Assembly: GCF_026745355.1 (NCBI RefSeq)
Contig: NC_079205.1
Span: 3,330,832 to 3,394,831 of the forward strand
DNA from: Beta vulgaris subsp. vulgaris
Lineage: Eukaryota > Streptophyta > Magnoliopsida > Caryophyllales > Amaranthaceae
Length of the DNA stretch: 64,000 nucleotides
Direction: 5' to 3'
The notes below the pieces were generated by a model. The model had not been told where the DNA came from and did no database searches. It saw nothing but the letters and a program-made list of their open reading frames with translations. Below are positions 36,101 through 46,199 of this stretch, in pieces. Every line of letters starts with the position of its first letter. Within the stretch, counting starts at the first letter, position 1. The position numbers and the translations under genes were made by a program.

Positions 36101-39100
36101 GATCCAGAAGAGTTAAAGAAGTAGAAGATTAGGGCCGGAAGAGCCATGTACGTGCTAGCAGCAACCGTCGAGGACGAGTTGCTATACCACATCAAGGAGG
36201 CGTGGGACACCCTTGCAGCTTTGTTCTCTAAGAAGAATGGTGCTCAACTTTAGCTTCTCGAGAATGAGTTGTGTCGATCCAGCAGAACAACATGACGGTC
36301 AACCAGTACTTCACCATAGTTATTAAAACTTTATATGAGCAAATCACAAAGTTAGATCCAGAAAATCTCATCATAGAGACAAGGATGCGCAGGATTATTG
36401 TCCGCGGCTTAAAGCCTGGATAGTCACGGCGATCCGAGGTTGGGCTACACAACCATCTCTAATGGAGTTCAAAAATGTGTTAGTCAACCAGGAAGCTCTA
36501 GAAAATCATATGTCTGGAGTTTCCGTCAAGAATGAAGAGAAAACTCTTTTTGGCAACAAGAAGTCAAATAAGAGAGGTGATAAGACATGCGAGTCGAGTA
36601 ATTAACCTGGCAAATCAAACAGACTGTCAGGGGGATTAGAAAGGACAACGTAGAGGAGGGTTCCATCGAGGGGGAGCTCGACAAGATCGACAACAAGACG
36701 AGAAGGAAGGGAAAAATCAAATACGGCGAGATGTCGTGTGTTATAACTGCAAGAAGAAGGGGCACTACACTCGACACTGTTGGTCCAAACCAGTAGACGT
36801 GAATGTTGCAACTTTGGTGGAGCATGAAAGCCGAAGTGAAGTCGAGTAGGATGCACAAGCATCCTACGTAGTTGAAGAGGAACATATCTTCGACATGGAG
36901 GTAGTGTTACCCAGCAGCACGACGCTAGAGGAAGTTGCACTTGTCGTAGTCAACGACAAGATGATCAAATACAAAGATGATTGGATCATCGATTCTAGTT
37001 GCTCCAATCACATGACTGGACACAAAGAGAAATTTCTTAGCATGTCCGAGTATAATCGTGGTCGAGTTGTAATAATAGCAAACAACTCAGAATTGCCAAT
37101 AACCCATATTGGCAAGGCAGTGGTGATTCCACGATTTAGCAACAAGCAAGTTCAGTTGGATAATGTCTACTATATTCCTAGTATGACAAAGAATATGTTG
37201 TTAGTTTCACAACTGACAGCATTCGCAAACCATGTTGTTTTCAGTTCTCGTGACGTGAAGGTGTACAAGACGATGGAAGGAAATTCTTCTCCTATCTTAA
37301 AGGGACGACGTCTTAAATCAGTCTACGTGATGTCTACTAAAATGGCATATGTAGACAAGGCGAGGAAAATGAGACAATTGATATATGGTATGCACGCTTG
37401 GGTCACGTGAGCTACAACAAACTCAAGGTCATGATGAAGAAGTCGATGCCCAATGGTCTTCATCAACTAGATGTCAAGGAAGATATAGTTTGCGCTGGAT
37501 GTCAATTTGGTAAAGCACACCAACTTCCATATGAAGATTCAAATTTTAAATCGAAGGAACCTTTGGAGTTATTTCTTGAAAGCTCTGGCAGATGGACGTT
37601 AATGCAGGGTTATGTTTAGTTGAAGGCAAAGATCTAGAAGATGTGACCATGTACAGACAATTGGTGGGAAGTCTTATCTATCTCACGTTAACCATACTTG
37701 ATATTGCATATGCAATGAGTGTGATTAGTCTGTTCATGCGAAAACCGAAGACATGTCTCCTAGAGGCAGTACGACGGATATTGAGGTACGTAAAAGGGAT
37801 CATTGACTATGGAATCATGTACCACAATGATAAAGAGTTTTGAAGTTATCGGATACTGTGATGCTGACTATGCTGGTGATCTCGACACTCGTCGGTGGAC
37901 TAGTGGATATGTGTTTAATCTGGGTTCTAGAGCAGTCTCTTGGTATAGCAAGAGACAACCAACAGTGTCACTATCAAGTACGGAAGCAAAATACAAAGCG
38001 GCAACTATGGCTACACAAGAATGTGTGTGGTTGGCGAAGGATCTGCTTCAACCAATTGATCGGGGAATCAAGTTAGCTTGTGATAATCGATCAGGCTGCA
38101 ATACGTTTAGCGGAGAATCTGTTTTTCATGCAAGGACAAAACATGTAGAGGTACACTATCTTTTCGTCCGAGAAAAGGTTATACGGGGTGAGATTGAACT
38201 TGAACAAGTGAACACGGAGGACCAAGTTGCTGATATATTCACAGAAGGTCTTGGAGGACCAAAGCTTGAAAAGTTTCGTAAACAACTTAGCATGACTTCT
38301 AGACTAACTCTGAGAGAGATAACGTTGAGGTGGAGTGTTAAAGATCACTCGTCCACTCTCTTCTCTTTAATAAAAGATTTGGTGTTGTCATTTAATACTT
38401 GGGTTAATATATATGTAACGATGCCTATTAAATGACTATATTACCCTTACTTTTTAATTACATCAATTTTGTTTAAATTTTTAAAATAAAATGGGTAATC
38501 AATCAATCAAAATATTTGTCATTTTTAAAAACTACAATTAGAATAACCTAAAATTTTAGGTTCAAGAGAAGGAAAGACTAAAAAAATTTACAAAAAAACA
38601 AATATAACAAATTCATTTAAGAATATCAAAATCTTCCATCAAAAGAAAAAATTGCCAAAAAAAAAATAAAAAAATCAGCACTATACTTCCACAACATTAT
38701 AATCAAGTAAAGAAACGATCATTTTAATGGGTTTATATAATTTCAATTTGTATAAGTCAATTACATAGAGGATAACAATGTCAGAACAAGAACTTATCTA
38801 AACTTATTTCTGCTGAAAATAACTTCGAATAAGTTGAACAAAATATATTCTTTATTGAAAAAACTATCAACTTAAACTATTACAAATAACTTGTCGCTAC
38901 ATGTATTATGTGCATATAAAACTGACTACTTGACATTACGAAATATCACAATGAAAAAATTATCGCCGCACGCATCGCGTGCTCTGAAAGCTAGTCGAGA
39001 CATAAGTCAGCTCTATCAAGGCAAAATGTAAAACTATATGCTTTCAATATTCATAGTTTTCTCAAGAACTTTTTATTGTCTAGCTTAAGGTATTCATCAA

Positions 39101-39802
39101 CTTTCATCCTAATATGTTTACACTACTTATAACATATGATTGTAACTCCAATAGGTACAAAGATGTGCTGAAGACCGCACCATTCTCATTACAACCTACG
39201 AGGGACATCACAACCATCCCTTGCCAAACGCAGCTGTAGCGATGGCCAGCACTACATCATCTGCCGCCTCAATGCTCATAGCTGGCTCCAAGTCATCAAC
39301 CGCGATCGACGGACTTCTAAACCCACCCATGTTCTCACAACCCACGGCTCTCCCAGGCCTCCCAAGCCTAGCCACAATCTCAGCATCAGCACCATTTCCA
39401 ACTATTACATTGGACCTTACTAGGCCACAAGGCTCACAACCACAAGGAAACAATAGTAACATACCATGTGCAAACACAAATGGTTCGGGCTTGGCGAGCC
39501 TTATGCAACAATTATTGGGACAATCCCCTAACAACTTTAATGGTTCAAGTGAGCTCAATAGAGAAAATCATAACTTGCCTTTGATTGACCCACTAAGTAT
39601 TGCTAAAGCAGCCCTTGCTGCGGACCCAACTCTTGCTTCAGCCTTAGCAGCAGCCATTTCCTCAATAATAATTAAGGGCAATTTTGAGTCCCTTACTAAT
39701 AATGTTAATAGTAATGTTAACAATAATGGAAAAGGTAATGAGAATGTGATGCAAATTGACAAGGATAATAACCCTGATTTGTCTAGTTTTACTCAGAACT
39801 GA
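30122..39802 (+). CDS. WRKY transcription factor, group IIb (WRKY6/31/42/47-like)
   Basis: Six exons in phase 0: 30122-30331, 30429-30542, 31693-31863, 33549-33884, 34835-34948 and 39155-39802, giving 530 residues, the usual size for this subgroup. A Leu-zipper/coiled coil lies in exon 3 ([20 protein letters not shown], then YQALQMQI). Exon 4 ends with [11 protein letters not shown], diagnostic of group IIb. The WRKY domain is split between exons 5 and 6: [20 protein letters not shown], then [20 protein letters not shown], with zinc ligands C-x5-C and a final HNH in [10 protein letters not shown]. The intron falls just before VQR, the V-type position typical of groups IIa and IIb. In the family this domain binds W-box DNA (TTGACC/T) in the nucleus and regulates stress, senescence and phosphate responses. 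Introns 2, 3, 4 and 5 are swollen by transposons, including a 4.2-kb last intron. Confidence 0.95.
30551..30815 (+). mobile_element. Short non-autonomous Helitron in WRKY intron 2
   Basis: It starts TCTATACTATTAAAAC and ends CTAG, between A (30550) and T (30816). The 3' stem is CCGG...CTCGGG-like. Close relative of the 27566-27829 copy. It begins only 8 bases after the exon 2 donor GT (30543-30544), so the donor context (GAG|GTAAAC) is just preserved. Confidence 0.75.
30918..31475. mobile_element. hAT-type non-autonomous element in WRKY intron 2
   Basis: Left end CATAGGGGTGTTCGCAATTT; right end GAACAACCCTA. The flanks AGCACGGT (30910-30917) and AGCACGGA (31476-31483) match 7 of 8, fitting the 8-bp hAT TSD. 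The interior has inverted tracts of GGTTTGGTGCGGTTT and its complement, and no ORF. Confidence 0.7.
31891..32939. mobile_element. Foldback element C in WRKY intron 3
   Basis: Inverted ends: left GATTTTTTCACCAGGTACCC; right complement GATTTTTTAACCAGGTCCCC. The arms continue with reiterated GGGGTACCCC and GCACCAGGTACCCTTACT, then AATGACTAACG. The left interior has CCCCACCCCCTGTCGAATTC repeated about four times; the right interior is G-rich. Telomere-like CTAACCCTAAC occurs near 32060 and GGGTTAGGGTTT near 32697. The flanks are T-tracts, so the TSD cannot be fixed. Confidence 0.78.
32945..33128 (-). mobile_element. tRNA-derived SINE in WRKY intron 3, antisense
   Basis: Read on the minus strand, it begins with GACGTGGTAGCTCAGTGGAG, a tRNA-like A box, followed about 40 bases later by a B box, GGATTCGAATCC. 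It ends toward a T-rich (plus strand) tail near 32940. TSD not resolved. Not a functional tRNA: no cloverleaf can be completed. Confidence 0.55.
33927..34133 (+). mobile_element. Solo LTR of a TRIM-like retrotransposon in WRKY intron 4
   Basis: 207 bp, starting TGTTGAAACCC and ending TTTAACA, with a perfect 5-bp TSD TTCAG at 33922-33926 and 34134-34138. It contains CCACATTGGAG, a TATAAG box, CCTACTATCACCAATTGG and TTTTAGTATGGAAC. It is related to the 3' LTR-like part of the 24015-24627 element. A solo LTR with a TSD indicates LTR-LTR recombination after insertion. Confidence 0.87.
34984..35152. mobile_element. hAT-like MITE in WRKY intron 5
   Basis: The left end TAGGGATGCTTATCGATCGA followed by TCGAGCC and the right end GGCTCGACTCTTTATCACCC followed by CTA are inverted repeats of hAT style. 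It lies about 35 bp after exon 5. TSD not clear. Confidence 0.5.
35331..38435 (+). mobile_element. Defective Ty1-copia retrotransposon in WRKY intron 5
   Basis: The 5' LTR is 35331-35726 (TGTTACAC...CTTACA). A perfect primer-binding site for initiator tRNA-Met, TGGTATCAGAGC, starts at 35728. The 3' LTR starts at 38336 (TGTTAAAGATCAC), preceded by a purine tract GAGGTGGAG, and is recognisable for only about 100 bp before homology is lost near 38435. It is in the sense orientation relative to the WRKY gene. Most of the integrase and reverse transcriptase is deleted. Confidence 0.9.
35955..38330 (+). pseudogene. Copia gag-pol remnant
   Basis: Gag lies at about 35970-36720 with internal stops, followed by a zinc knuckle [14 protein letters not shown] at 36739-36780. 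The protease region has [12 protein letters not shown], where the usual DSG or DTG is DSS. The GAG-pre-integrase part ([32 protein letters not shown]) follows, split between frames near 37400. The sequence then jumps at about 37590 to the RT end ([11 protein letters not shown]...DIAYAMSV) and RNase H ([63 protein letters not shown]). The integrase core and most of RT are missing. Confidence 0.88.
38436..38994 (+). mobile_element. Possible Helitron 3' end at 38969-38994
   Basis: The sequence GCACGCATCGCGTGC forms a perfect 6-bp stem with a short loop, followed by TCTGAAAG and CTAG at 38991-38994, then T. This is the Helitron 3' signature. The 5' TC end is not identifiable. The AT-rich DNA starting near 38436, where the copia LTR is lost, may be the Helitron body, explaining the truncated LTR. 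Confidence 0.4.
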
Positions 39803-40563
39803 ATCAACTCATTTGGTAAATCATGCATTAGTCTTTTCAATTATTTTTCCTTATCTTTGATAGAATAATTCTCAATAGTAGTGGTCTATATAGGCTTTTT
39901 TTTTTTGTTTTTCCAAGGGTATCTTTCTTGCTTTGGTTCCTTCAATAATTCTTTTTGCAAGTTGAAATAGGTTTAGTCAATATTGTATTTGTTGATAATT
40001 ACATTCTATCATGCATAAGCCAAAATGCAAACGCGAAAATTTGATGATGCTTACATTCATGCATTTTGCTTAATCTTTTAGAAAAGTCTTCAAGTAACAA
40101 TATTGATTAAGCTTAATAATGACCTTAAACTCAACATTTTATGTTCAGATATGATTAAGAAAGTAACTTACTAAGTAGTCCTTGGTTTCTTAGACAAATC
40201 ATAGGCATGCAAAGTTAGATCTCGTTAAGTGTACTAGACATATAGTTGTTGGCGGAATATTAGTTGTCAGCTATTAGCTATTAGCTCCATAAATATCATA
40301 TTGTAGTTATGTATTAAAATAATATTTGCAATTCAAATTTTAATACAACACTTTATATGTCAAATTGACATCAATTGTTGTCTTGATCTAGTGATTTGAT
40401 TTATTCGATAGGGTATGATCACAATGCAATACATCTCCATACATGTCGCTTTTGTACATACAAATAATTACAAGAGCTCCAAAGCAATGATGATTAATAT
40501 ACTTCCTGTAATATAAGCTTTCAAGTTGTTAACTTGCATCGCCACCTTGTGTATATTGGTGCA
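39803..40563. other. Intergenic stretch downstream of WRKY
   Basis: The convergent 3' ends of the WRKY gene (+) and the BAP29/31-like gene (-) share this AT-rich stretch. No further gene or repeat boundary seen. Confidence 0.4.
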
Positions 40564-41818
40564 CTAACTTCGCAGCGCTCCTCCTTTTTGGATGTGGAAC
40601 TCGTAATCTTCTAATTTATTCTTCAACCGACGAATCTCATTCATGTAATAATGTAGTCTGTCTATTATCAGAGCAAGGAACAAGCAAATACCTATTTAAA
40701 AAATAATGTAAGAAAAACAATTGAATTAGATAATGATATATGATCATGAATTCTAATTAACACATTCTTTTAGTCATTTCTATCTATTCAAAATAAAACT
40801 GTATTTTGATCATATATACAAAGAAGATTTTACCAGCTAAACTAGTTGATTAATAACAAAATCTAGGTTTACTTCCCTTCAAAAAAAAATCTAGGTTTAC
40901 TTAATCAATAACAAGATCTATGCTTAAACTGACAAGCTCCTTCACTTACCTAATTCGTTTTTCATATATCTCCGAATTAAACTAAGCAGATCCAAATCTA
41001 AACTAGTTGATCTTATTTTTTTTCAAAAACATTCTATAACGACAAACTAATTAAAGCCATGAAAATATATAAAAATTTGCAAGAAACAATCTTTTATAAA
41101 CACTTTTTTACAAGAAACAACTTTTTTAATTTTTTTTGGCCTTTTACAACCTTAAACAAAATTTGTTTTGCGGGATAAGACCTCAAGGCTATTTTTCGAC
41201 ATCAATTTTCGATCACAAGCATTGGTTAAGGCATTAAACACCTTCAAGTACGAGGATTGCACTTAGAAAACACCTTGATCAATGCCTGGAAACGAGAATT
41301 AAGGTCGGAAAAAAGCCTTCAGGTTTGATCTCGTAAAAAAGAAATTTAGTTAAGGTTGTTAAATGCCAAAAAAAATTAAAAGATTATTGTTTCTTGCAAA
41401 TAAGGAATTATAAAAGGTTATTTCTCACAAATTTTACAATATTTTTTCATCGTTCTATTTTTCTTTTTATACCCACCTTAAAATGGTTTTCAAATAACTT
41501 CAATGATTAATTCCTAATATACTTACCAAGAAGAGTAGCTTCAAGGAGGTGATAAACCATAAGAACTTGTTCGGTCGGATTAATGGCAGCAGCATCAGTT
41601 AAGCGCATATGAACATCAAAGAGACCATACAAGCTTGAGAGAAAGAGCACAAACAAGGTGGCTAATAATGTTTGAGCAACCACAGGACCTCTACCAAGTT
41701 TCAACTGATTTAAGCCTTTCATTAGAAGCTTCCTCAAAGGAGTTCTAAACAAAAGGATCAAAATTAAAATAATTTCCGAAAATATTACTGGATACATTAT
41801 GTAAAGAAGCATTTTCAA
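40564..41818 (-). CDS. BAP29/BAP31-like endoplasmic reticulum membrane protein
   Basis: Two exons join in phase: 41818-41527 and 40691-40564, giving 139 residues. Exon 1 encodes YPVIFSEIILILILLFRTPL, then LMKGLNQLKLGRGPVVAQTL and a second hydrophobic span (ATLFVLFLSSLYGLF), then INPTEQVLMVYHLLEATLLG. Exon 2 gives a third membrane span (CLFLALIIDRLHYYMNEIRR) and a short coiled tail. This matches the plant B-cell-receptor-associated-31-like family, with three transmembrane helices in the ER and a presumed role in protein export or quality control. The donor is G|GTAAGT. The intron contains foldback element D. The gene lies in arm 1 of the inverted duplication; its arm 2 copy is broken. Confidence 0.9.
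41076..41431. mobile_element. Foldback element D in the BAP29/31-like intron
   Basis: Inverted ends of about 120 bp share landmarks: TTTGCAAGAAACAAT...TTTTATAA on the left against TTTGTGAGAAATAACC and TTTGCAAGAAACAAT on the right complement, then AATTTTTTTTGGC, ACAACCTTAA and CAAGGC/GAAGGC. The AGAAACAA words are repeated within each arm, as in element F. The matching intron of the arm 2 copy (57590-57650) lacks it, so it inserted after the duplication, or was lost there. Confidence 0.65.
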
Positions 41819-42149
41819 CCCAAATTATTTGTTTCCAAGCTTATTTTTTGTGTGGGAAAGATAGGGAAAAAAACTCAACTTGGGTAATTGGTCAATTTTA
41901 TCAGAACAAGAATTATGATGTGAAACATTAAGTTAAATCTTAAATGTGGACATATATCAATAGGATTGGACAATTTCTAATTTAGCTTCTATTCTTTTAC
42001 CAAAGTTTCTAATTAGGTTAAAGTATGAGCTAGAAAGAAAGCAATTCAAGTAAGGAATATGTAGAAACTTTGCCTTTTACTCTTCAAACCTTTTGATTCT
42101 CAAATCTTAACCGAACAACCAAGTAAATAACTAAGAATTCTCTAGAGGA

Positions 42150-42375
42150 TGCATTAAATAAGACCAAAGTATTTCCACTTTCCCATCGGGCAATGACAAG
42201 CAAGGAAAGAACTTTCCAATCTCAGGGTTAGGAATTCGATTCTCCTTACTATCCTCCCACTCTCAAAGTGTTCATCTGCAAACCCAAACCAATGGGTTAA
42301 CCTGTGAGAAACTCCAATCTCGCAGGATCCTTTATCTTACCATGAGGATTCTAGTGAAGCCCAAAAAAAATATTA
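42150..42375 (+). mobile_element. SINE-like repeat
   Basis: It contains a B-box-like GGTTAGGAATTCGATTCTCC, then TCCTCCCACTCTCAAAGTG (shared with the 7374-7575 copy), TTATCTTACC and an A-rich tail near 42362. The A box is weak. It lies in arm 1, next to RPL27, in the part missing from arm 2. Confidence 0.42.
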
Positions 42376-42881
42376 ACAACATTAAATACTAAAGAAGAAT
42401 CGTACCAATTGATATAAATAAAACATTTAATAATTTGTAGCATATTAGTAACACCAGTCGAAGCCGGATTTATCATCACTTCCTAACTATGTAGAGCTAA
42501 ATTGTTTGACAGTCATAAGGGAAGTTGTAATACATAGGAATTTATGAAGGAATTATGAGTGACCAAGCTAGGGGAGGGTAGGTAAATAAATTCCTACATT
42601 TTGTAGAAATTTCAGATTTCCATAAATTTTCATTGCCCCCAATTTCTTCACTTACTGTCAACCAAACAATTACCCAAATCTAAAAATCATAGGAATTTCT
42701 ATTGCCTATATGATTTCCTGTAAATCAAACGACCACTTAAAATATAGACTGACTTAATGCCTTATCAAAATCCAACTCCCACAATTCTTAATCACAACAA
42801 AAAAAAGATGACAACAAAATTATAACAAAGTGAAAATATAACAGTTATATTCTAAACTCTATTTGCCAAACACAGACTATG

Positions 42882-43281
42882 GGGTGTTTGGCAATTAGAG
42901 TTTTGGAGCAAAAAGAGAGGTTTGGACCACTTTTAGAGTTTTGACTAGTCAAAAACTCTAAAAAGGGTGTTTGGTAAAAGAGAGTTTTAGAGAGAGTTTT
43001 GGAATGAAAACTATCAAAATGAAAAAGCTCATATTAGGAGCTTTTTCTTTAGAGGATTAGGTAGAAATATGTTTATTGACTTTTTTGCCCCTAATAATAA
43101 TACTACACAGATGTATTAAAATGTCTATAAATGTCATTTTACACAAACAAATGGCAATAAACTTTTAGTAATCAGTTAAATTTCACCAAATACATTTATA
43201 AAAAAAAATTGTCAAATCTGCTGAATAAAAAGTTAAAACTCTAAAAGCTAAACTCTAAACTCTATTTACCAAACAGGGCCA
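42882..43281. mobile_element. MITE with GGTGTTTGG-type ends
   Basis: The left end GGGTGTTTGGCAATTAGAGT and the right-end complement GGCCCTGTTTGGTAAATAGA followed by GTTTAGAG are inverted repeats. A further copy of the terminal motif (CTCTATTTGCCAAACAC) directly precedes the left end, and an internal copy (GGGTGTTTGGTAAAAGAGAG) lies near 42967. PIF/Harbinger or hAT type; TSD not fixed. Confidence 0.5.
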
Positions 43282-43459
43282 ATACCTTTTAACCTAATAC
43301 CAAATGGGCCGTAGAAGTATCAAGGTCCAAGGAAGTTAAACAACTCAATAACCCTGCGTACTTCCTTTCCCAAAACCTATCTATATCTATCTCCCCATTT
43401 CTCCCCTGCCGTCTCCATTAGAGAGAAAACTGAAAAAAAGTCTACTCCCAAACATAAAA

Positions 43460-43867
43460 ATGGTGAAGTGTATGAAACCAGGTAAAGCAGTGATCTTGCT
43501 ACAAGGGCGTTATGCAGGTAGGAAGGCAGTGATTGTGCGCAACTTCGATGAAGGAACTCGGGACAGACCATACGGACACTGTCTTGTTGCTGGAATCAAC
43601 AAATACCCAAAAAAGGTGATACGCAAAGATTCAGCAAAGAAACAGGCTAAGAAATCGAGGGTTAAATGCTTTGTTAAGGTTGTTAATTACACTCACATCA
43701 TGCCTACTCGTTACACTCTTGATGTAGATCTCAAGGATGTTGTTTCTTCTGATGTTCTTCAGTCTAAAGATAAGAAAGTTACTGCTGCTAAGGAGACTAA
43801 GACAAGGTTTGAGGACAGATTTAAGACTGGAAAGAATCGTTGGTTTTTCTCCAAACTCAGGTTCTAA
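43460..43867 (+). CDS. RPL27: 60S ribosomal protein L27 (eL27)
   Basis: Intact, intronless 135-residue ORF, the exact length of plant eL27. Hallmarks include [20 protein letters not shown] (KOW-type RNA-binding fold), [31 protein letters not shown] and the conserved C-terminus [15 protein letters not shown]. It is a structural protein of the large cytosolic ribosomal subunit. Plant eL27 genes are normally intronless, so the lack of introns does not by itself imply a retrocopy. No poly(A) or TSD is seen around it. It lies between the two duplicated genes in arm 1 and has no counterpart in arm 2. Confidence 0.98.
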   Translation: MVKCMKPGKAVILLQGRYAGRKAVIVRNFDEGTRDRPYGHCLVAGINKYPKKVIRKDSAKKQAKKSRVKCFVKVVNYTHIMPTRYTLDVDLKDVVSSDVLQSKDKKVTAAKETKTRFEDRFKTGKNRWFFSKLRF

Positions 43868-43949
43868 TTGTGGGTGTTCATTCTGTTGAACGAACTATGT
43901 TTATCATATTAGATCTATTTACTTTTTAGCCAATTTTAAGGATTTTGTT

Positions 43950-45425
43950 TAGTTTTGATGTCATTTAGAGGATTTAGTGATACGGGAAACCCTTTTATTG
44001 ATGTTAAGTTTGATAAATTTGTCATCTTTATTTTGTGCATTACCCCTTTAGATGAATCCCTTTGATAAGTGTATTCGCAATGGGCAGCTTTTACACTGTA
44101 TTGCTTGATTGTTTTAAAGATATCTGGGCCACTGATAAGCTGGTTTGATATTGAGGAATTGCCTTGATTGATCACCCCAACCTCCAATTGGTAGATGAAT
44201 GGTAGACACGGGCCAAAATACAATCCAAAAAACTTAAAATGCGTAAAACTAACGTACATCCGTTGCTCTCCGATGAATATGTGAAACTAATGTACATCAA
44301 TTGTTCTCCAATTAATATCGATCTTGACTATTCTCCTTTATTGACCTTTATCTTTATGTTTCTTAGTTTGTTTATTGCAAATATTTTTGTGTTCATTGTG
44401 TTTTCTTTGTTGGTTCATTAGGTTGAGTAGTTGTTCATTAAATATTTTCTCTTATGTTCATTTTTTGTTGTTGTTCATTGGTGATTCAAATGTTATTTGA
44501 GTTTTGTATGTTGTTCTTTTGTTCTACTTCCATCTTTATGTTACTTAGTTTGTTCATCGAGGATGATGTTTTGTTTATTGTATTACAATGCAAAACAACG
44601 CCGTATAGAATGGTACACACCATTTAGATGGTAGACTTGTGTTTACCATCTAATTTGCTCCCCAACCTCCCCATTATTATAAAAGACATTAAGTTGTGAA
44701 ACTAATGCTATATCATGTACCAAGAAGACAGTGCACGGAAGTTTAACCCATTCTTCAACCCCTGATCTCAATAACAGCAAATCACTTTCAGCAACAAACA
44801 TGTTCGGCTTAAGTTGAACCAACACAGAGAAAGATTGACTTGAAGTAAAGTCCCATTCGCCAACAACTTTCTTGGATACGTGCTCGACGTTGTGATCTAA
44901 CCTGTGCACGAGACATAAGAGTGTAGCAAGTTCTAAAACATGACAGTCTAACAAATTGATTTCCCTGGTAATAGGTGGTTCTGCTCTGTGTAGATATATT
45001 TTTGGTCTATTTTAAAATGATAGTGATCTAAGTGGCCAAGTAGTTGCAGTCTGTTTGTACCAGTTTCACCTACTCTGGCCACCCACCCATCAAAATCACT
45101 CACATCAGCTGAAGGAGTAAAGAGTTAGAATTTGGCTTCGAGGAGGAACAGATCATCAAGGAGATTGTTGTTTGAATCAAGGTTAGGGGGGTTGCATTCG
45201 TCGAAAGGGAGATTGTTAGGGACTTGTACATAATATTTATGTACTGGGAGTTCATGGAGAGGGACCGCGGATCTGCAAGAGGTACAGACCCTTGGAGGCG
45301 AGGAACATCCGTCTTCAAATCAAGGTAAGAGGAAGTCCTTTGGAAGATCAGCCCACTGCTTTGGGTTTAGGGAGATTTCTGTGTTGGTATTGGGAGGTTT
45401 TGTTTCCATAAGGCTAGCTAGAGAT
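43950..45425 (-). pseudogene. F-box/DUF295 pseudogene (arm 1 copy)
   Basis: Read on the minus strand from about 45410, it starts METKPPNTN, then KQWADLPKD, but most of the F-box helix is deleted and the frame shifts at DVPRLQG. Recognisable blocks continue at 44643-44954 (VSKKVVGEWDFTSSQSFSVL, ESDLLLLRSGVEEW, VHDIA) and at about 44060-44185 (EVGVINQG, LISGPDIF). The order matches the 53308-54937 copy. The C-terminal third is missing, and a 474-bp insertion splits it at 44186-44659. Confidence 0.82.
44186..44659. mobile_element. 474-bp insertion with an 11-bp TSD in the F-box pseudogene
   Basis: CCCCAACCTCC is present at both edges (44175-44185 and 44660-44670), while the coding homology to the arm 2 gene continues across it. 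The ends carry ATGGTAGACACG (left) and its complement-like GTGTTTACCATCT (right). The interior is T-rich with repeated TTGTTCATTG/TTGTTCTTTG. A 9- to 11-bp duplication fits a Mutator-like element. No ORF of note. Confidence 0.65.
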
Positions 45426-45483
45426 GGATGATTGAATTTCAGACTTCTAAACTAGTAACAATGAATGAGAATTGAACTACAGG

Positions 45484-45802
45484 AAAAGCATTGGATTCTG
45501 AATTTTTGGCCCGGCCCAAACGGGCCGGGGTTTGGGTAGAATTTTTCGACCTGAGAGCCGGGCCGGGCTTGGCCTGGCTTGGTCGGATTTTTTTTGTCTT
45601 TGGGCGGGCTTTGGACAAGCCAAAAACGACTTTTTAGTCTATTTTTTGGCCCGGTCTGTTTTGGCCCGCAAAAGCCCGTTAATTTAGGCACTAAATAGCG
45701 GGCTTTGGACACAAAAATTCGGCCCGAATTTAGGCCCGGCCCGACCAATGGGCAAATTTTTTTGGCCGCGGCCCGGCCCGAACCCGGCCCATGATCACCT
45801 CT
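45484..45802. repeat. GGCCCGG-rich hAT-like repeat
   Basis: The region is crowded with GGCCCGGCCC, CCGGGCCGGGCTTGG and the complementary GCCCG words. It ends CCCATGATCACCTCTAAC, whose complement TTAGAGGTGATCATGGGCC is a typical terminal motif of common plant hAT-like repeats. The left terminus is not found. It lies at the boundary of arm 1. Confidence 0.4.
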
Positions 45803-46026
45803 AACAAAAACTATGTTTATAGGGTTATGGAAACGGGTTTGGAACGGAAAAAACTTTGTCTACCCACCATTAATAAAGACTTGTTGAGGATTGTGGTAAT
45901 GGAATCCAACTCAACATAATTAATATTTTTTAATCCTTTATTAGTAGTGGGTTGGGGTATGTGTAACAATATCCGTCTGGCTTAAAAGAAAGTAGACTAT
46001 ATTAAGACTTAAAGCAAGACCATTAA

Positions 46027-46199
46027 CCAAGTAAGTGTTGGCCCAGTGGTGATGGGGACTGGCTTTGGTAGGACGGACTCGTGTTCGAATCCCCGCAACA
46101 CCCTTGGGAGAGGAATGGAACCTAACCACCCCGAACTTGGCCTCGATCCGGATGTAGCTCGAAGGGTGAACCGGGTGCAAACACCAAAAAAAAAAAAAG
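46027..46199 (+). mobile_element. Young tRNA-derived SINE
   Basis: A 15-bp perfect TSD AAGCAAGACCATTAA lies at 46012-46026 and 46200-46214. The pol III A box TGGCCCAGTGGTGATGG is followed by a B box GTGTTCGAATCCCC, and the 3' end is an A tract of 13. About 173 bp, transcribed on the plus strand. The exact long TSD implies recent insertion. Confidence 0.92.

Larger units (their letters stand above)
40780..45480 (-). repeat. Arm 1 of a large inverted duplication
   Basis: Read on the minus strand, this arm matches 53250-57850 in order: F-box/DUF295 gene (upstream phrase AGTTCAATTCTCATTC), a spacer, then the BAP29/31-like exon 1 with its 5' flank and intron. The match is broken by lineage-specific pieces: RPL27 plus a SINE and MITE (about 42170-43900), element D (41076-41431) and the 44186-44659 insertion. 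Confidence 0.85.

Noticed and set aside
46028..46110. tRNA gene
   Set aside because: A and B boxes are present, but no cloverleaf closes; the A tail and long TSD identify a SINE.
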